Below are positions 23,208 to 32,937 of a DNA stretch of 64,000 bases, in pieces. Under the pieces are notes generated by a model, which was not told where the DNA came from, made no database searches, and was given only the letters and a program-made list of their open reading frames with translations. The stretch comes from Sarocladium kiliense (Eukaryota; Ascomycota; Sordariomycetes; Hypocreales; Sarocladiaceae): positions 248,001 to 312,000 of the forward strand of contig JAUZTG010000047.1 of NCBI GenBank assembly GCA_030734395.1, written 5' to 3'. Numbering within the stretch: position 1 is the first letter of the stretch; every line of letters begins with the position of its first letter. The translations under genes and the position numbers were made by a program.

Positions 23208-24967
23208 ATGAGAGCTTATCAATCGCTACGCTGGGTTACAAACCCAAGATACGTTGGCATCTCTCTCCGTCCCAAGCATATCCATCATGGCTTTCAGATA
23301 CGCGCCGCGACTTCGTTTGGATCCAGATCACGGTTCGCCAGTACTCTTCACCAGGCAACAAAGAAGGCTTCAGTTGGCTATGGAATGGAGGGACTCGGGG
23401 CTTTTATTGCGCTCGTGGTGGGATTCGGAACTGCTTCAAGTTTGATCTCTAAAACCATCGATGACGAAGCTACGGGCTCTGGGAAGTCGAATTACGCGGA
23501 CAGGACGACGATCCTCAAGGTATGCCCCAGGAACTGTATACTAGCCCTTTGTGTACGTGCAACCATCCTGACTGAACATTTCTCAAGGCTGTAGATGAGA
23601 TACGCGAAGCATTGGGTGATTCCGCAGTCAGCCTCGATCCGGACGATGTGGAATCCCATGGTTACAGCGAATGGTCAACAGCAAACATCGAGAAGCGCCC
23701 AGTTGCAGTAATTACCCCCACCTCGACGGAAGAAGTCTCTACCATCGCCCAGATCTGTACCAAATACAAGGTGCCAATGATCCCTTTTGGTGCTGGGTCT
23801 AGTGTTGAGGGCCATATCACAGCACCATTCACGGGGCTCAGTATAGATATGTCTGCCATGAACAAGATTTTGTCCTTCAACGAGGCAGACATGGACATCG
23901 TGGTTCAGCCAGGCGTGAATTGGGTCAGTATGAACGAGGAGATCAAACCGTCTGGGTTGTTTCTGCCAATCGATCCCAGCCCTACTGCGCACATTGGCGG
24001 CATGGTTGCTACGAACTGCAGTGGTACCAATGCTATGAGATACGGTTCTATGAAAGACTGGGTGGTCAATCTTACTGTCGTTCTGGCTGACGGCTCTGTT
24101 ATTAAAACTCGCCGACGGCCTCGGAAGACCTCTGCGGGATACAATCTCAATGGACTATTCACAGGCTCAGAGGGCACACTCGGTTTCATCACCGAGGTCA
24201 CCCTGAAATTGGCTGTGTTGCCGTCACATTTTGGCGTTGCAACAACAAGCTTCCCATCAGTGAAAAGAGCTGCCGAAGCAGCATCTGAGATGATGCGCCG
24301 TGGTATATCTCTTGCCGCCCTGGAGTTGATGGACGAAACGCAGATGCGTGTCATCAACCAGACCGGCGGCGCAGGAGGAAAGCTATGGCCAGAACGCACC
24401 ATGCTCTTCATGAAGTTCTCGGGCACAGAAGCCGCCGTCGCCGACAGCATGAGCAAGACACGTTCTATTGCAGAGGCACATGACGGCACTGACTTTGAGA
24501 TGACTGCTTCTAAAGAAGCAATGGAGAGCCTCTGGTCGGCAAGGAAACAGGCGCTCTGGGCTATGTTAGCAGTGCGACCTGAGGGAACACAAATATGGTC
24601 CACCGACGTGGCCGTGCCTCTCTCGCGCATGGCAGAAATCATCGACTACTCGCGTCACAATGCTTCGCAGCTTGGCTTGTTCTCAAGCGTCTTGGGACAC
24701 GTTGGCGATGGCAACTTTCACCAGGTTGTCATGTATGACCCTAAGAATGCACAGCAAACCGCGGCCGTTCGGCGTTGCGTTGACGATATGGTGGACAAGG
24801 CTTTGGCAATGGAAGGCACGGTTTCTGGAGAGCACGGCATTGGTATTGGAAAGAAGCACTGCCTGATGAAAGAGCTGGGCGAGGGGACTATAAACACCAT
24901 GAAGACGCTGAAGCGGAGTTTGGATCCGCACAACTTGTTGAACCCCGGCAAGATCTTCGATATGTAG
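23208..24967 (+). CDS. Mitochondrial FAD-linked D-lactate (D-2-hydroxyacid) dehydrogenase
   Basis: Two exons: 23208-23519 and 23588-24967 (563 residues). The N-terminus (MRAYQSLRWVTNPRYVG..., Arg-rich and without acids) is a mitochondrial presequence. It is followed by one hydrophobic segment (GLGAFIALVVGFGTASSLI), as in yeast Dld1 of the inner membrane. The FAD-binding type 4 domain is complete: MIPFGAGSSVEGH, AHIGGMVATNCSGTNAMRYG, TSAGYNLNGLFTGSEGTLGF. The C-terminal cap has HVGDGNFH and SGEHGIGIGKK. The enzyme oxidises D-2-hydroxyacids to 2-ketoacids, passing electrons to cytochrome c. It ends 225 bp from homogentisate dioxygenase and its promoter shares the cluster 9-mer, so hydroxyphenyllactate is a possible substrate in addition to lactate. 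That link is inference. Confidence 0.92.
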
Positions 24968-25192
24968 CATAGACTAGGTCGAAATTCGAGTAAGTGAATT
25001 CGCAATATACTGCTCAGGCCAGGGTGACAAGCCTGAATCACACTACGAGGACAGAATGTGGTTGATCACTACGCCGAGAAAGCAAACGGGGTGCATGCAT
25101 GGAGTCTGAATCGAATCTGAACATTGACGAACTTTGGAGGAGAGGATTGCTATGTAATTTGACTATTTCCTTAGAAGTGAAAGACCTTTGTC

Positions 25193-26607
25193 CTAAGCCT
25201 TACCTTCTGGAGGTGTGAAGTGCACCTCCAACGGCTGCCAGCTATGAGCACTGTACGCCTCTTGTACTTTCTTGCAGGAGTTCAGGCCCCAATCTGTTAC
25301 TCCGAGAATGTAAGAGCTCTCAAACATGAAGGCCATGCTCCCACCGCCAACCTTAGTAGGAGTCAGTGTCGCGTTGCTAGCTGCCTCGAAAGTGGCTGCA
25401 TCAGGGCCATGGCCGCTCATGCAATTATGCAGACTTGCTCCACCAGGCCGGAAGCCGTCCTTCTTAGCATCATAATCCCCGGCTATCAAGCCCATGAACT
25501 CAGACATGGTGTTTCTGTGGTACCACGGGGGGCGGAATGTATCTTCCTGCACGAGCCATCGCGGAGGGAATATGACGAAATCGGCCACAGCGATTCCGGC
25601 ATGGTCAGTTGGTGCGGTTAGCACAGTAAAGATGCTCGGATCAGGATGATCGAAGCTGATGCTCCCAATTGTATTGAAACGGCCAAGGTCGTATTTGAAC
25701 GGGTAGTATGTCCCATGCCATGCCACAACGTCGAACGGGGTGTGCTTCTGTTCAGTCACGAAAAGCTTGGTATTGAATCGGGTGTAGACGTTATAGGTGA
25801 CGCCCTCCCTACGATCCTCACTGTACGCAGCCGTGGGTATTTGGAAATCTCGGGCGTTGGCTAGACCGTTGCTGCCAATAGGCCCGAGCTCTGGTAGCTC
25901 AAAATGGCCCTGATAGAGTTCGAGGACATAGCCTCTTGCGGGGCCATCAGGGAGAGTAACCTTGTGACGGATACCTCTTGGAATAACGGCAATCTCGTTA
26001 GGTCGAACGAGCAGGCATCCAAGTTCTGTTTGGATGTCAAGGGAGCCGTGCTGAGGTACAATCAAAAGATCTCCATCAGCAGAATAGAAGGCGCTCGTCT
26101 CCTCCATATCTTTCGTCACCGCATAGATATAGACAGCCAGACCAGTTTTCAGCACAGCTGAGCCCGCTCCTCCAACTGGTCTCATGCCATGAATCCAGTC
26201 GTCGTTCCCCTCAATGTCAAAGGGATCCCATCGCAATTGGTTCGGGATAAAGTGCCATGGCTGCTCGCCCATTGCCGAGGACGAGGCCCCCGCAGCTACT
26301 TCAACAGGAGTGAAGTTCCCGTGCGATGCTGACGGAAGGATCCGGTACAGCCAGCTCTGAAGGTTCTCACGCCGAGGAACCGTGAAGGCTGTTCCGGAGA
26401 GCTTCTCTGCGTATAGGCCGAAGGGGCATTTCTGTGGAGAGTTGGCACCGACCGGCAGAGCACCCGGGATCTTCTCTGTTCTAAGGATACTTGTCAGTTT
26501 ATTGACGAGCCAACTATCATCCAATATATCTTCACTCACTGCTGGTAACTCCCCAAACCAGCATTATACGAGTACTTCTCCGGCAACTTGAAGTCTGTCA
26601 CAGGCAT
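25193..26607 (-). CDS. hmgA: Homogentisate 1,2-dioxygenase
   Basis: Two exons: 26607-26540 and 26480-25193 (451 residues), with a 59-nt intron; the short first exon reads MPVTDFKLPEKYSYNAGLGS and continues in frame into TEKIPGALPVGANSPQKCPF. Iron ligands are all visible: His in PPWYHRN, Glu in MSEFMGL and His in SGHGPDA. The central MRPVGGAG and ELYQGHFELPELGPIGSNGLAN blocks are family signatures. It cleaves the homogentisate ring to 4-maleylacetoacetate, the third step of tyrosine breakdown; its loss in fungi gives brown pyomelanin. It is divergent from fumarylacetoacetase across a 791-nt region that carries repeated GTGCGGAA sites. Confidence 0.97.
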
Positions 26608-26753
26608 GATGTCAATTCTGTTCGAACCAGATTTCAGGTCTTATCTTTGCCAGAATCTTGAGACGCTACCAGAGGCGCTTGTGTAAAGATATAGTACTCA
26701 ATCATGCCAGTTATATCTAACTCGCTATCGAGTCCTCGGCGGCTTGATGGGAA

Positions 26754-26773
26754 GCTTCCGCATGCTTCCGCAC
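26754..26773 (-). promoter_or_regulatory. Tandem GCTTCCGCA repeats (GTGCGGAA-type sites)
   Basis: Two head-to-tail copies spaced by exactly 10 bp, one DNA turn, so bound proteins would lie on the same face. The right copy reads GTGCGGAA on the minus strand. Confidence 0.45.
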
Positions 26774-26810
26774 CCTCCCTAATCCAGGAAACAATCGGTC
26801 CAACATGAAG

Positions 26811-26826
26811 CGGAACTGTTCCGCAC
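26811..26826. promoter_or_regulatory. CGGAAC-T-GTTCCG palindrome with embedded GTGCGGAAC
   Basis: Perfect 6+1+6 palindrome at 26811-26823; its right half plus three bases gives GTGCGGAAC on the minus strand. It has the CGG-N7-CCG geometry used by dimeric Zn2Cys6 regulators. Confidence 0.5.
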
Positions 26827-27398
26827 CGGCGATATCCGCAGGAGCTTAACTAAGCGAAGTTGTTGCCGTAGGAAGGCTGCCCTTGAACATCCGCCATTCA
26901 GCGGTATAGGATAAGCCGAGTTGTGGTTGCGGCTATCGTTGGAGCGGGTTGGTGGAGCCGATGACCGCCGCGCGGAAGAGACGCAAGAGGAAAACCCGAC
27001 TACAGGTCTGCTAGGATAGTGTTCGGAATGCATGTGCGAGATGACCTAGAAGAAATTGTATAGACAAGGCGCAGAAAGTCGCGTAATGTCCAAAGATTGA
27101 GGGAATTTCAAGGTTCAGAAACTGCTAGCCTCGAGATAAGCTCGATGGCAATTACTCTGGATTCTGGTGTCGAGCCGAGCTTGGGCACCGTGGCGGCCAT
27201 GGGACGCTCTCACCGACCGTGATTCTTTACTCCACCTTAATTTGTATTATTAAAGAAGGCTGCTTTTGCATTCACGGTCACGATTGAGTCTTCCCCGTAG
27301 TATGTTATGCATTGTGAGCTGCTCTTGTCTCGAGGACTCATAGTTTTTGCACTTTCGACCTATTCCGTTCTACTTCGGTGCATCTCCTGCAGATCACT

Positions 27399-28764
27399 AT
27401 GCTATCATCTCCAGAATCCTGGGTCCCAGTCTCTCGGGAATCGCCATTCTCACTTGCGAATATTCCTTTTGGCATCATTTCCACACCTTCAGATGACACA
27501 CATCGACCTGCTATCGCCATCGGCGACTTTGCTCTGGACCTGAAAGCGTTTGCTATAGGCAATGGCTTTTCCCAACTGAATACGCCCGATTTCGATGTGA
27601 GCGCCTTTTCGGAAACCACGCTGAATGCTTTCGCCGCGCTTGGGCAGCCAGTCCATCGCTCTGTTAGGGAATATCTCCAGGATGTGCTCAGCAGCGCCAC
27701 ACGATACCCAGACGTCCTGAAGAATAACGAAGAGCTTCGCAGCAAGGCCATGGTCCCACTGAGCGACACGACGAATCACCTACCTCTGGCTATTGGCGAC
27801 TACACGGACTTTTATGCCGGGAAGAACCACGCATACAATGTTGGTGTTTTGTTCAGGGGACCCAGCAATGCCCTCCAGCCAAACTACACTCACCTCCCCG
27901 TTGCGTATCATGGCCGTGCGAGTAGTGTCGTTGTCTCGGGTACATCAATTCGGAGACCGTGGGGCCAGGTTCTAGAGGACCCAACAAAAGGGACACCGTC
28001 TTTTATACCCAGCAAGAAGCTTGACCTCGAACTCGAATTGGCCATGTTTGTTTGTAAAGAAAACAAACTTGGTGAGCCTGTACCAGTTCACATAGCTTCA
28101 GAGTACATCTTCGGGTATGTCCTGATGATCGATTGGAGCGCAAGAGACATCCAGGCTTGGGAGTACGTGCCTCTTGGCCCGTTTCTCTCCAAAAACCTCG
28201 GCACGTCGATCAGTCCATGGGTTGTGCTCAGCGATGCGATGGAGCCCTTCAAAAGATCTGGCATCACTAATGAAACACCTATCTTACCGTATCTGCAAGA
28301 GGACAGCGGGGCTACCGTCTTGGATATCAGCCTGGAGGTCGACGTCGTCTGTAAGATCTCCCTTGGATAATAGCTCTACGTTCGACTACTAACCACATCA
28401 TGCCGACAATATAGCCTCGAGTGGGCATGCTACCACAATTTCAAGGACCAACGCCTGTAACCTGCTCTGGTCGTGGCCGCAAATGATCGCACATCATACG
28501 GTCACTGGCTGCAATCTCCGCACTGGAGATCTGCTTGGCTCCGGTACCATCTCTGGCGCTGAGGCCGGTAGAGAGGGAAGCCTGCTTGAGCAAACGTTTG
28601 GTGGGAAAAGTCCTATAAAGCTCGCTGATGGTAGTAGCAGAACCTTCTTAGAGGATGGTGACACTTTGCTGATTCGAGGTTTTGCGGGTGCCGATGGCGC
28701 CCGTGTCGGGTTCGGGAGCTGCTTCGGCAAGATTCTCCCTGCCCTACCCTTGTTTAAGCATTGA
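27399..28764 (+). CDS. fahA: Fumarylacetoacetase
   Basis: Two exons: 27399-28350 and 28415-28764 (433 residues). The Met at 27399 (MLSSPESWVPV) is preferred over one seven codons upstream. The N-terminal SH3-like part is followed by the FAH catalytic domain: GDYTDFYAGKNHAYNVG, YHGRASSVVVSGT, the metal-binding LELELAMFV, MIDWSARDIQAWEYVPLGPF, and the C-terminal HHTVTGCNLRTGDLLGSGTISG. It hydrolyses 4-fumarylacetoacetate to fumarate and acetoacetate, the last step of tyrosine catabolism, in the cytosol. Length matches the family. It is co-oriented with hppD and convergent with the HmgX-like gene, only 121 nt from it. Confidence 0.97.
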
Positions 28765-28885
28765 AGAACCTGCTTCAAGTGGACAAGTTCTTGGAGTCAC
28801 TCGGGCATGTACCGACGAGTCTCTGAGTTTCACTATGTGAAAAGATTTATATGATTCACCACATGTGTAATGGCTTCCTTTTTAT

Positions 28886-29587
28886 TCACTGTCTTTGGGT
28901 TTCCTGCTTCAGAGCTTCCTTGACGATCGAGCCGCACAGCTTAGCGTAAGGGTTCAAGTTTACTGCCAACGTTTGTGCCGCCTCGTTACCGAACTGTGCA
29001 GCCTTGGAAAAGTGGTAGCTCGCTACCTCTTCAAGACGGGCTCTATTCATCCCTTTGAGAGAAGGTGGGAGAAACGTCCCAGCATCATCCCCAACCTTGG
29101 AGGCTCGGACCATTACATACCCGATATGTGTATGGGCAATCGCCAGCATGTGTGTCTGGAACTCGGATATAGGGATATTTGAGGGAGGAGTTGCGAGCTT
29201 GATGGCCACGAAGAGATCTGTTATAATGGCTTCCCAGGTCTCGACAGTCTCCTGAGAGAACCTGATCTCCTCTCCAATGAGGAGTCTCCTTAGTTGGGCA
29301 AGATTGACGTAAGTTGGTGCGAAGTCAGGGTGTTCCGAAGAAAGCGCTTTGAGATAGTGGATTGCATCCTCAACAGATGCCCGTGGCGGTGATTTATCGC
29401 TGATAAGCTTCAATGCCTGCTTCTGAGCTTGGTTGAGTGCTTTGAACTGTTCCTCAGGAAAGCCCAAGAGAGATGCGGCATCAAGGCCCTTGGGGTCCAG
29501 TGTTTTTGTCGGCCCATCGGGGCTGAAAAGAATGTTGAATACATTTGCGTCACTTGGTGACAGGTTAATAGTTGCTGCGGAAGCCAT
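28886..29587 (-). CDS. hmgX: HmgX-position TPR protein, TTC36 homologue
   Basis: Intronless, 233 residues, with no signal peptide or membrane segment, so probably cytosolic. A tetratricopeptide-like helix pair runs from about 70 to 115 (EDAIHYLKALSSEHPDFAP, YVNLAQLRRLLIGE) and another near 185-205 (HFSKAAQFGNEAAQ). The C-terminal NPYAKLCGSIVKEAL strongly resembles the conserved NPYAxLC ending of animal TTC36, as does the N-terminal SPSDANVFNILFSPDGP. It lies between fahA and hppD, the place of hmgX in the Aspergillus fumigatus tyrosine cluster, where HmgX is required for HPPD activity and pyomelanin. TTC36 in mammals is reported to protect HPPD from degradation. The TTC36 assignment rests on my recognition of the motifs; the hmgX name rests on position. 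Confidence 0.8.
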   Translation of the reverse strand: MASAATINLSPSDANVFNILFSPDGPTKTLDPKGLDAASLLGFPEEQFKALNQAQKQALKLISDKSPPRASVEDAIHYLKALSSEHPDFAPTYVNLAQLRRLLIGEEIRFSQETVETWEAIITDLFVAIKLATPPSNIPISEFQTHMLAIAHTHIGYVMVRASKVGDDAGTFLPPSLKGMNRARLEEVASYHFSKAAQFGNEAAQTLAVNLNPYAKLCGSIVKEALKQETQRQ

Positions 29588-30000
29588 GGCTGTCGTGTTG
29601 GTGCTCAGTGATTCCTATCAGGTTGAGGAGATGCCTTATATGCTCTGTCGCTGCAATCTAGCGGCCAGTCTATAGACCTGTATTAGCTATATTCTGAATC
29701 TCGACTTCGGGAACTAGCGGCTTTACTCGGCTCAAGTTCGAAAGTGCGGAACGTCGTGATCAGCAAGCCGGCATGACGAAGGACAGGCGGAAAGCCACGG
29801 ACCAGCCCATCCGATCCGGCCTATCACATCCTCTGCAAAGCACATACGCTTATGGAAGACTTCGACATAAAAGGGAGAACGCACGTCAACGGAACATTTC
29901 TCTCTCGTCAATGTAAGCAGATTAAGACAGAATACAGATTCCACGTCTTTCTATACAAACTTCACTCTTCCCATCTCCAGCTCCCCCTGAGATACTCAAT
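29588..30000. promoter_or_regulatory. Bidirectional promoter, hmgX / hppD
   Basis: A 413-nt region separating the two divergent start codons. It contains GTGCGGAAC at 29744-29752 and a looser GGCGGAAAG at about 29788, in keeping with shared induction of the chaperone-like protein and the enzyme. Confidence 0.55.
29744..29752 (+). promoter_or_regulatory. GTGCGGAAC motif in hmgX/hppD promoter
   Basis: Exact match to the 9-mer upstream of the D-lactate dehydrogenase-like gene and within the hmgA/fahA palindrome. It lies 157 bp from the hmgX ATG and 249 bp from the hppD ATG. Confidence 0.5.
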
Positions 30001-31379
30001 ATGGCTGTTGAATCGACCTCGAACGGCACCTCCCGGACCGATAATTTCAGCGGCTTTGCCTACGTTCATTGGTATGTCGGAAATGCAAAGCAGGCAGCTG
30101 CCTACTATGTTGCCCGGATGGGGTTTCACAAGGTTGCTTTCAAGGGCCTCGAAACAGGAAGCCGCTCTATGGCATCCCACGTCGTGCGCAATGGAGAAGC
30201 GACATTTGTCTTCACTTCTCCTTTGCGAGACTCACGTTCCACTCTCGAGGGTGAACTTGACGCAGGCAAGGCGGCGCTTGAGGAGATGCATCTGCATCAA
30301 CAAACCCATGGGGATGCTGTCAAGGGTTGGTGAATTCCGAAACCTAGAGAAATGATGAAAGTCGCTAACATTCTCTCCAGATGTAGCTTTTGACGTTGAC
30401 AGTGTCGATGATGTGTACAACAAGGCTGTTGCCAACGGAGCAAAGGTTGTGGCAGCACCTCACGTCCTCGAAGACGAACACGGAAAGGTTAAACTCGCTT
30501 CAATTCGGACATACGGAGACACCGTACATACTCTGGTGGAGAGGGCTGGATATCGAGGCCCATTCCTGCCCGGATACACAGCGGACGTGACCTCCGATCC
30601 TATTTCCCAGTTCCTACCTGATGTCTCCCTTGAATGTATTGATCACTGCGTGGGAAACCAGGACTGGGACCAGATGGAAGCCATCTGCGAGTAGTAAGTT
30701 GAAGACGAAGCCCACATAGCCCATTCAACTGATAGACTAACCTTTACCTGAAGCTATGAAAAGGCCATGGGCTTCCATCGCTTCTGGTCGGTGGACGATA
30801 AAGACATTTGCACGTAAGAACAATGGCCCTCACCCAGCCCTGGCCCACCTCCCTTATAATAACATTCTTATGCTAAAAACATATCATAGGGAGTTCTCTG
30901 CCCTCAAATCAATTGTCATGGCTTCTCCCGACGAGAGAGTAAAGATGCCGATCAATGAACCCGCTCTAGGGAAAAAGAAGTCCCAGATAGAGGAGTACAT
31001 TGACTTCAATGGGACGTCGGGCGTACAGCACATTGCCTTACGAACCGACAACATCATTCGCGATATCAAAGCCCTAAAGTCACGAGGTGTTGAATTTATC
31101 CAGGTTCCAGACACGTATTATGTCGCGATGAAAGATCGGCTCAAGGCAGCTGGCCTGACTTTGAACGAGGACTTCAAGGCTCTGCAGGACTTGGATATCC
31201 TTATTGATTTCGATGAGGGTGGCTACTTGCTGCAGCTGTTTACAAAGCATCTCATGGATCGGCCTACGGTCTTCATTGAAATCATCCAGAGGAACAACTT
31301 CTCTGGGTTTGGCGCGGGAAACTTCAAGTCGCTCTTTGAGGCAATCGAGCGTGAGCAGGCACTCAGGGGAAATCTGTAA
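30001..31379 (+). CDS. hppD: 4-Hydroxyphenylpyruvate dioxygenase
   Basis: Four exons: 30001-30325, 30381-30693, 30754-30813 and 30890-31379 (395 residues). The enzyme converts 4-hydroxyphenylpyruvate to homogentisate. The N-terminal vicinal-oxygen-chelate half begins at FAYVHWYVGNAKQAAAYYV. The C-terminal half carries the iron triad: His about 197 (CIDHCVGN), His about 280 (SGVQHIALRT) and Glu about 363 (PTVFIEIIQRN). The Gln/Asn-rich end QRNNFSGFGAGNFKSLFEAI is the helix that covers the active site. All junctions restore the frame, including the 20-codon exon 3. It is the entry enzyme of the cluster; its product feeds homogentisate dioxygenase and pyomelanin. It is co-regulated in principle with HmgX through the shared 413-nt promoter. 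Confidence 0.97.
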
Positions 31380-32937
31380 AATGAGTATACGTCCATAAGG
31401 TAGTTATTAGTATAAGTGTTGCATCTCATTGTGGAATTCGATGGACGCAATGCATGTTGGGGCTGTGACCGGGTTTCTACGAACACCATTCAATGTAAAT
31501 TTCTCCTCTATCGAGACTGCATCGGATGGTTTCGTCGCTTTTGCATGCAGCGTCATATATTAAAGGTTGTTCTCTATTTTACGACGTAAGGTCTTTTGAC
31601 CTTTAAGCGTGACAGTCTTCTTCGCATCGTTTGTCTTAAGTCATCCCTGATATGCCTTGCAATGTGGTATGGTGGTAGCTCACTCGCTGCCAGCCAGCGA
31701 GACCATGCAGGGCGTCCACGAAGTTCAAAGGCAGTCCTGATGGGCATGGGGCTCAGTAACTAGCTGTTTTGAGCCTCATGCTCGTTTTGGGATTAATTAT
31801 TGTCATCCTCGTTGACTGTAGTAACCATCAGCCCTGCTCAAGAGGAGTTGAAAGCGGCGTAGTGGCCCAGGAGGGTGTGATCAGTTGCCAATTTCTAACA
31901 TGAAAACATGACATTTGAAGGGCTCGCGCAAGCACCCCAAGTCTTGTATCAGGAGCAGACCAAGCCGTATTCTCTCAGACATAAGATCTAGCAAGCAAAT
32001 TTGCAGTAGAATTACTATCTCACATTGCTCTCCCTCGGGTCCGGCTCGACCTGGTTTCCACATGTAAGTCCAGGGTGAGGCGAATCGCCGAGAAGCCTCC
32101 TGACTCGTCGGCCATCTTCACAGTGGAGACCCTACTGATGCAGGGACCCGTCCGCCTCGCCTTGCCGGGGGCCACCAGCCACAATTATTTCCCCAACCTC
32201 ACCAGCACCAGCCACCATTCGCCCACATGCAGTTTTTCTCCTCAGCCTCGTCTGTGGCGCTGCCCGAAGCTCTCAGAAACCTCTGGAACCGCCTGGCCAA
32301 TCAGCGACCCGCTCTGTGCCACCGCCCGCCCCTAGTGTGCTTCCCCCGGAAGCCTGGAAGGTGCTGGCCACAGCGCCTGCATCGGTGTGCATCACTGTAA
32401 GGCCAGGCAAGGGTCCTCACCGCAGCCGGCGGCCGGTTGCTGTGACAGTCTCGTAGAATCCGATGGAATCCCCATGGCCCCAGGCACCACCACCACTTGC
32501 ACCGCGAGGGGCCTTCACTTTTTTAAGCTGCCGCCTACTTCTTCTCCCGCCTTCTCCCTCTCCTCCTTCTCTTACCATCTTTTCTCCTGCATCTCAATCC
32601 TCTCTCCCTTTCTCTCTCAAGTGACTCTAGAGCTTCTCAATCCATTCAGAGAGCTTCACATCTCCCACTACACTCTCATTCTCAAGGTAAGGAAGCTCCC
32701 TTTCGTCCCTCTACCACCCCGCAGTCACCTTGCTTGCGCCTTTGCCAGCCTCATCTTTGCGATTCCGGTTCACACCACGTTGAAAGCTCGATTCATCCAT
32801 TGAGGAGCTTCAGACTGGTCGTTGGCCGTTGGAAGCGCCAATTTGATCGGGCTCAACTTTCACTCACGTTTGAATTCATTGCTAACGGCTGCTACCAGAC
32901 CACCCTTTGATACCCCACACCACAAACAACCGTCATC
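31380..32937. other. Intergenic: hppD 3' flank and Hsp90 promoter/leader
   Basis: The left half is AT-rich and featureless. The right half (about 32100-32900) is C-rich and contains a CCAATCA box at 32297-32303, GGAA/GAA clusters (GAAACCTCTGGAAC at about 32276; GGAAGCCTGGAAGG at about 32347) that could be gapped heat-shock elements, and CT-rich tracts at about 32535-32625, common near strong fungal promoters. Confidence 0.5.
32686..32898 (+). other. Probable 5' leader intron of the Hsp90 gene
   Basis: A CAAG|GTAAGG donor at 32686 follows a CT-rich leader. It is matched by a GCTAAC branch-like site at 32881 and a GCTACCAG acceptor ending at 32898, 39 nt before the ATG. Leader introns are frequent in highly expressed fungal genes. 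Inferred from splice signals only. Confidence 0.5.

Larger units (their letters stand above)
26608..27398. promoter_or_regulatory. Bidirectional promoter, hmgA / fahA
   Basis: Drives homogentisate dioxygenase leftward and fumarylacetoacetase rightward. Between 26750 and 26826 it holds a 10-bp tandem repeat (GCTTCCGCAT GCTTCCGCAC), a GGAAGCTTCC palindrome and a 13-bp palindrome CGGAAC-T-GTTCCG, all containing the CGGAA core. A near copy, GCGCGGAAG, occurs at about 26970. Confidence 0.55.
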
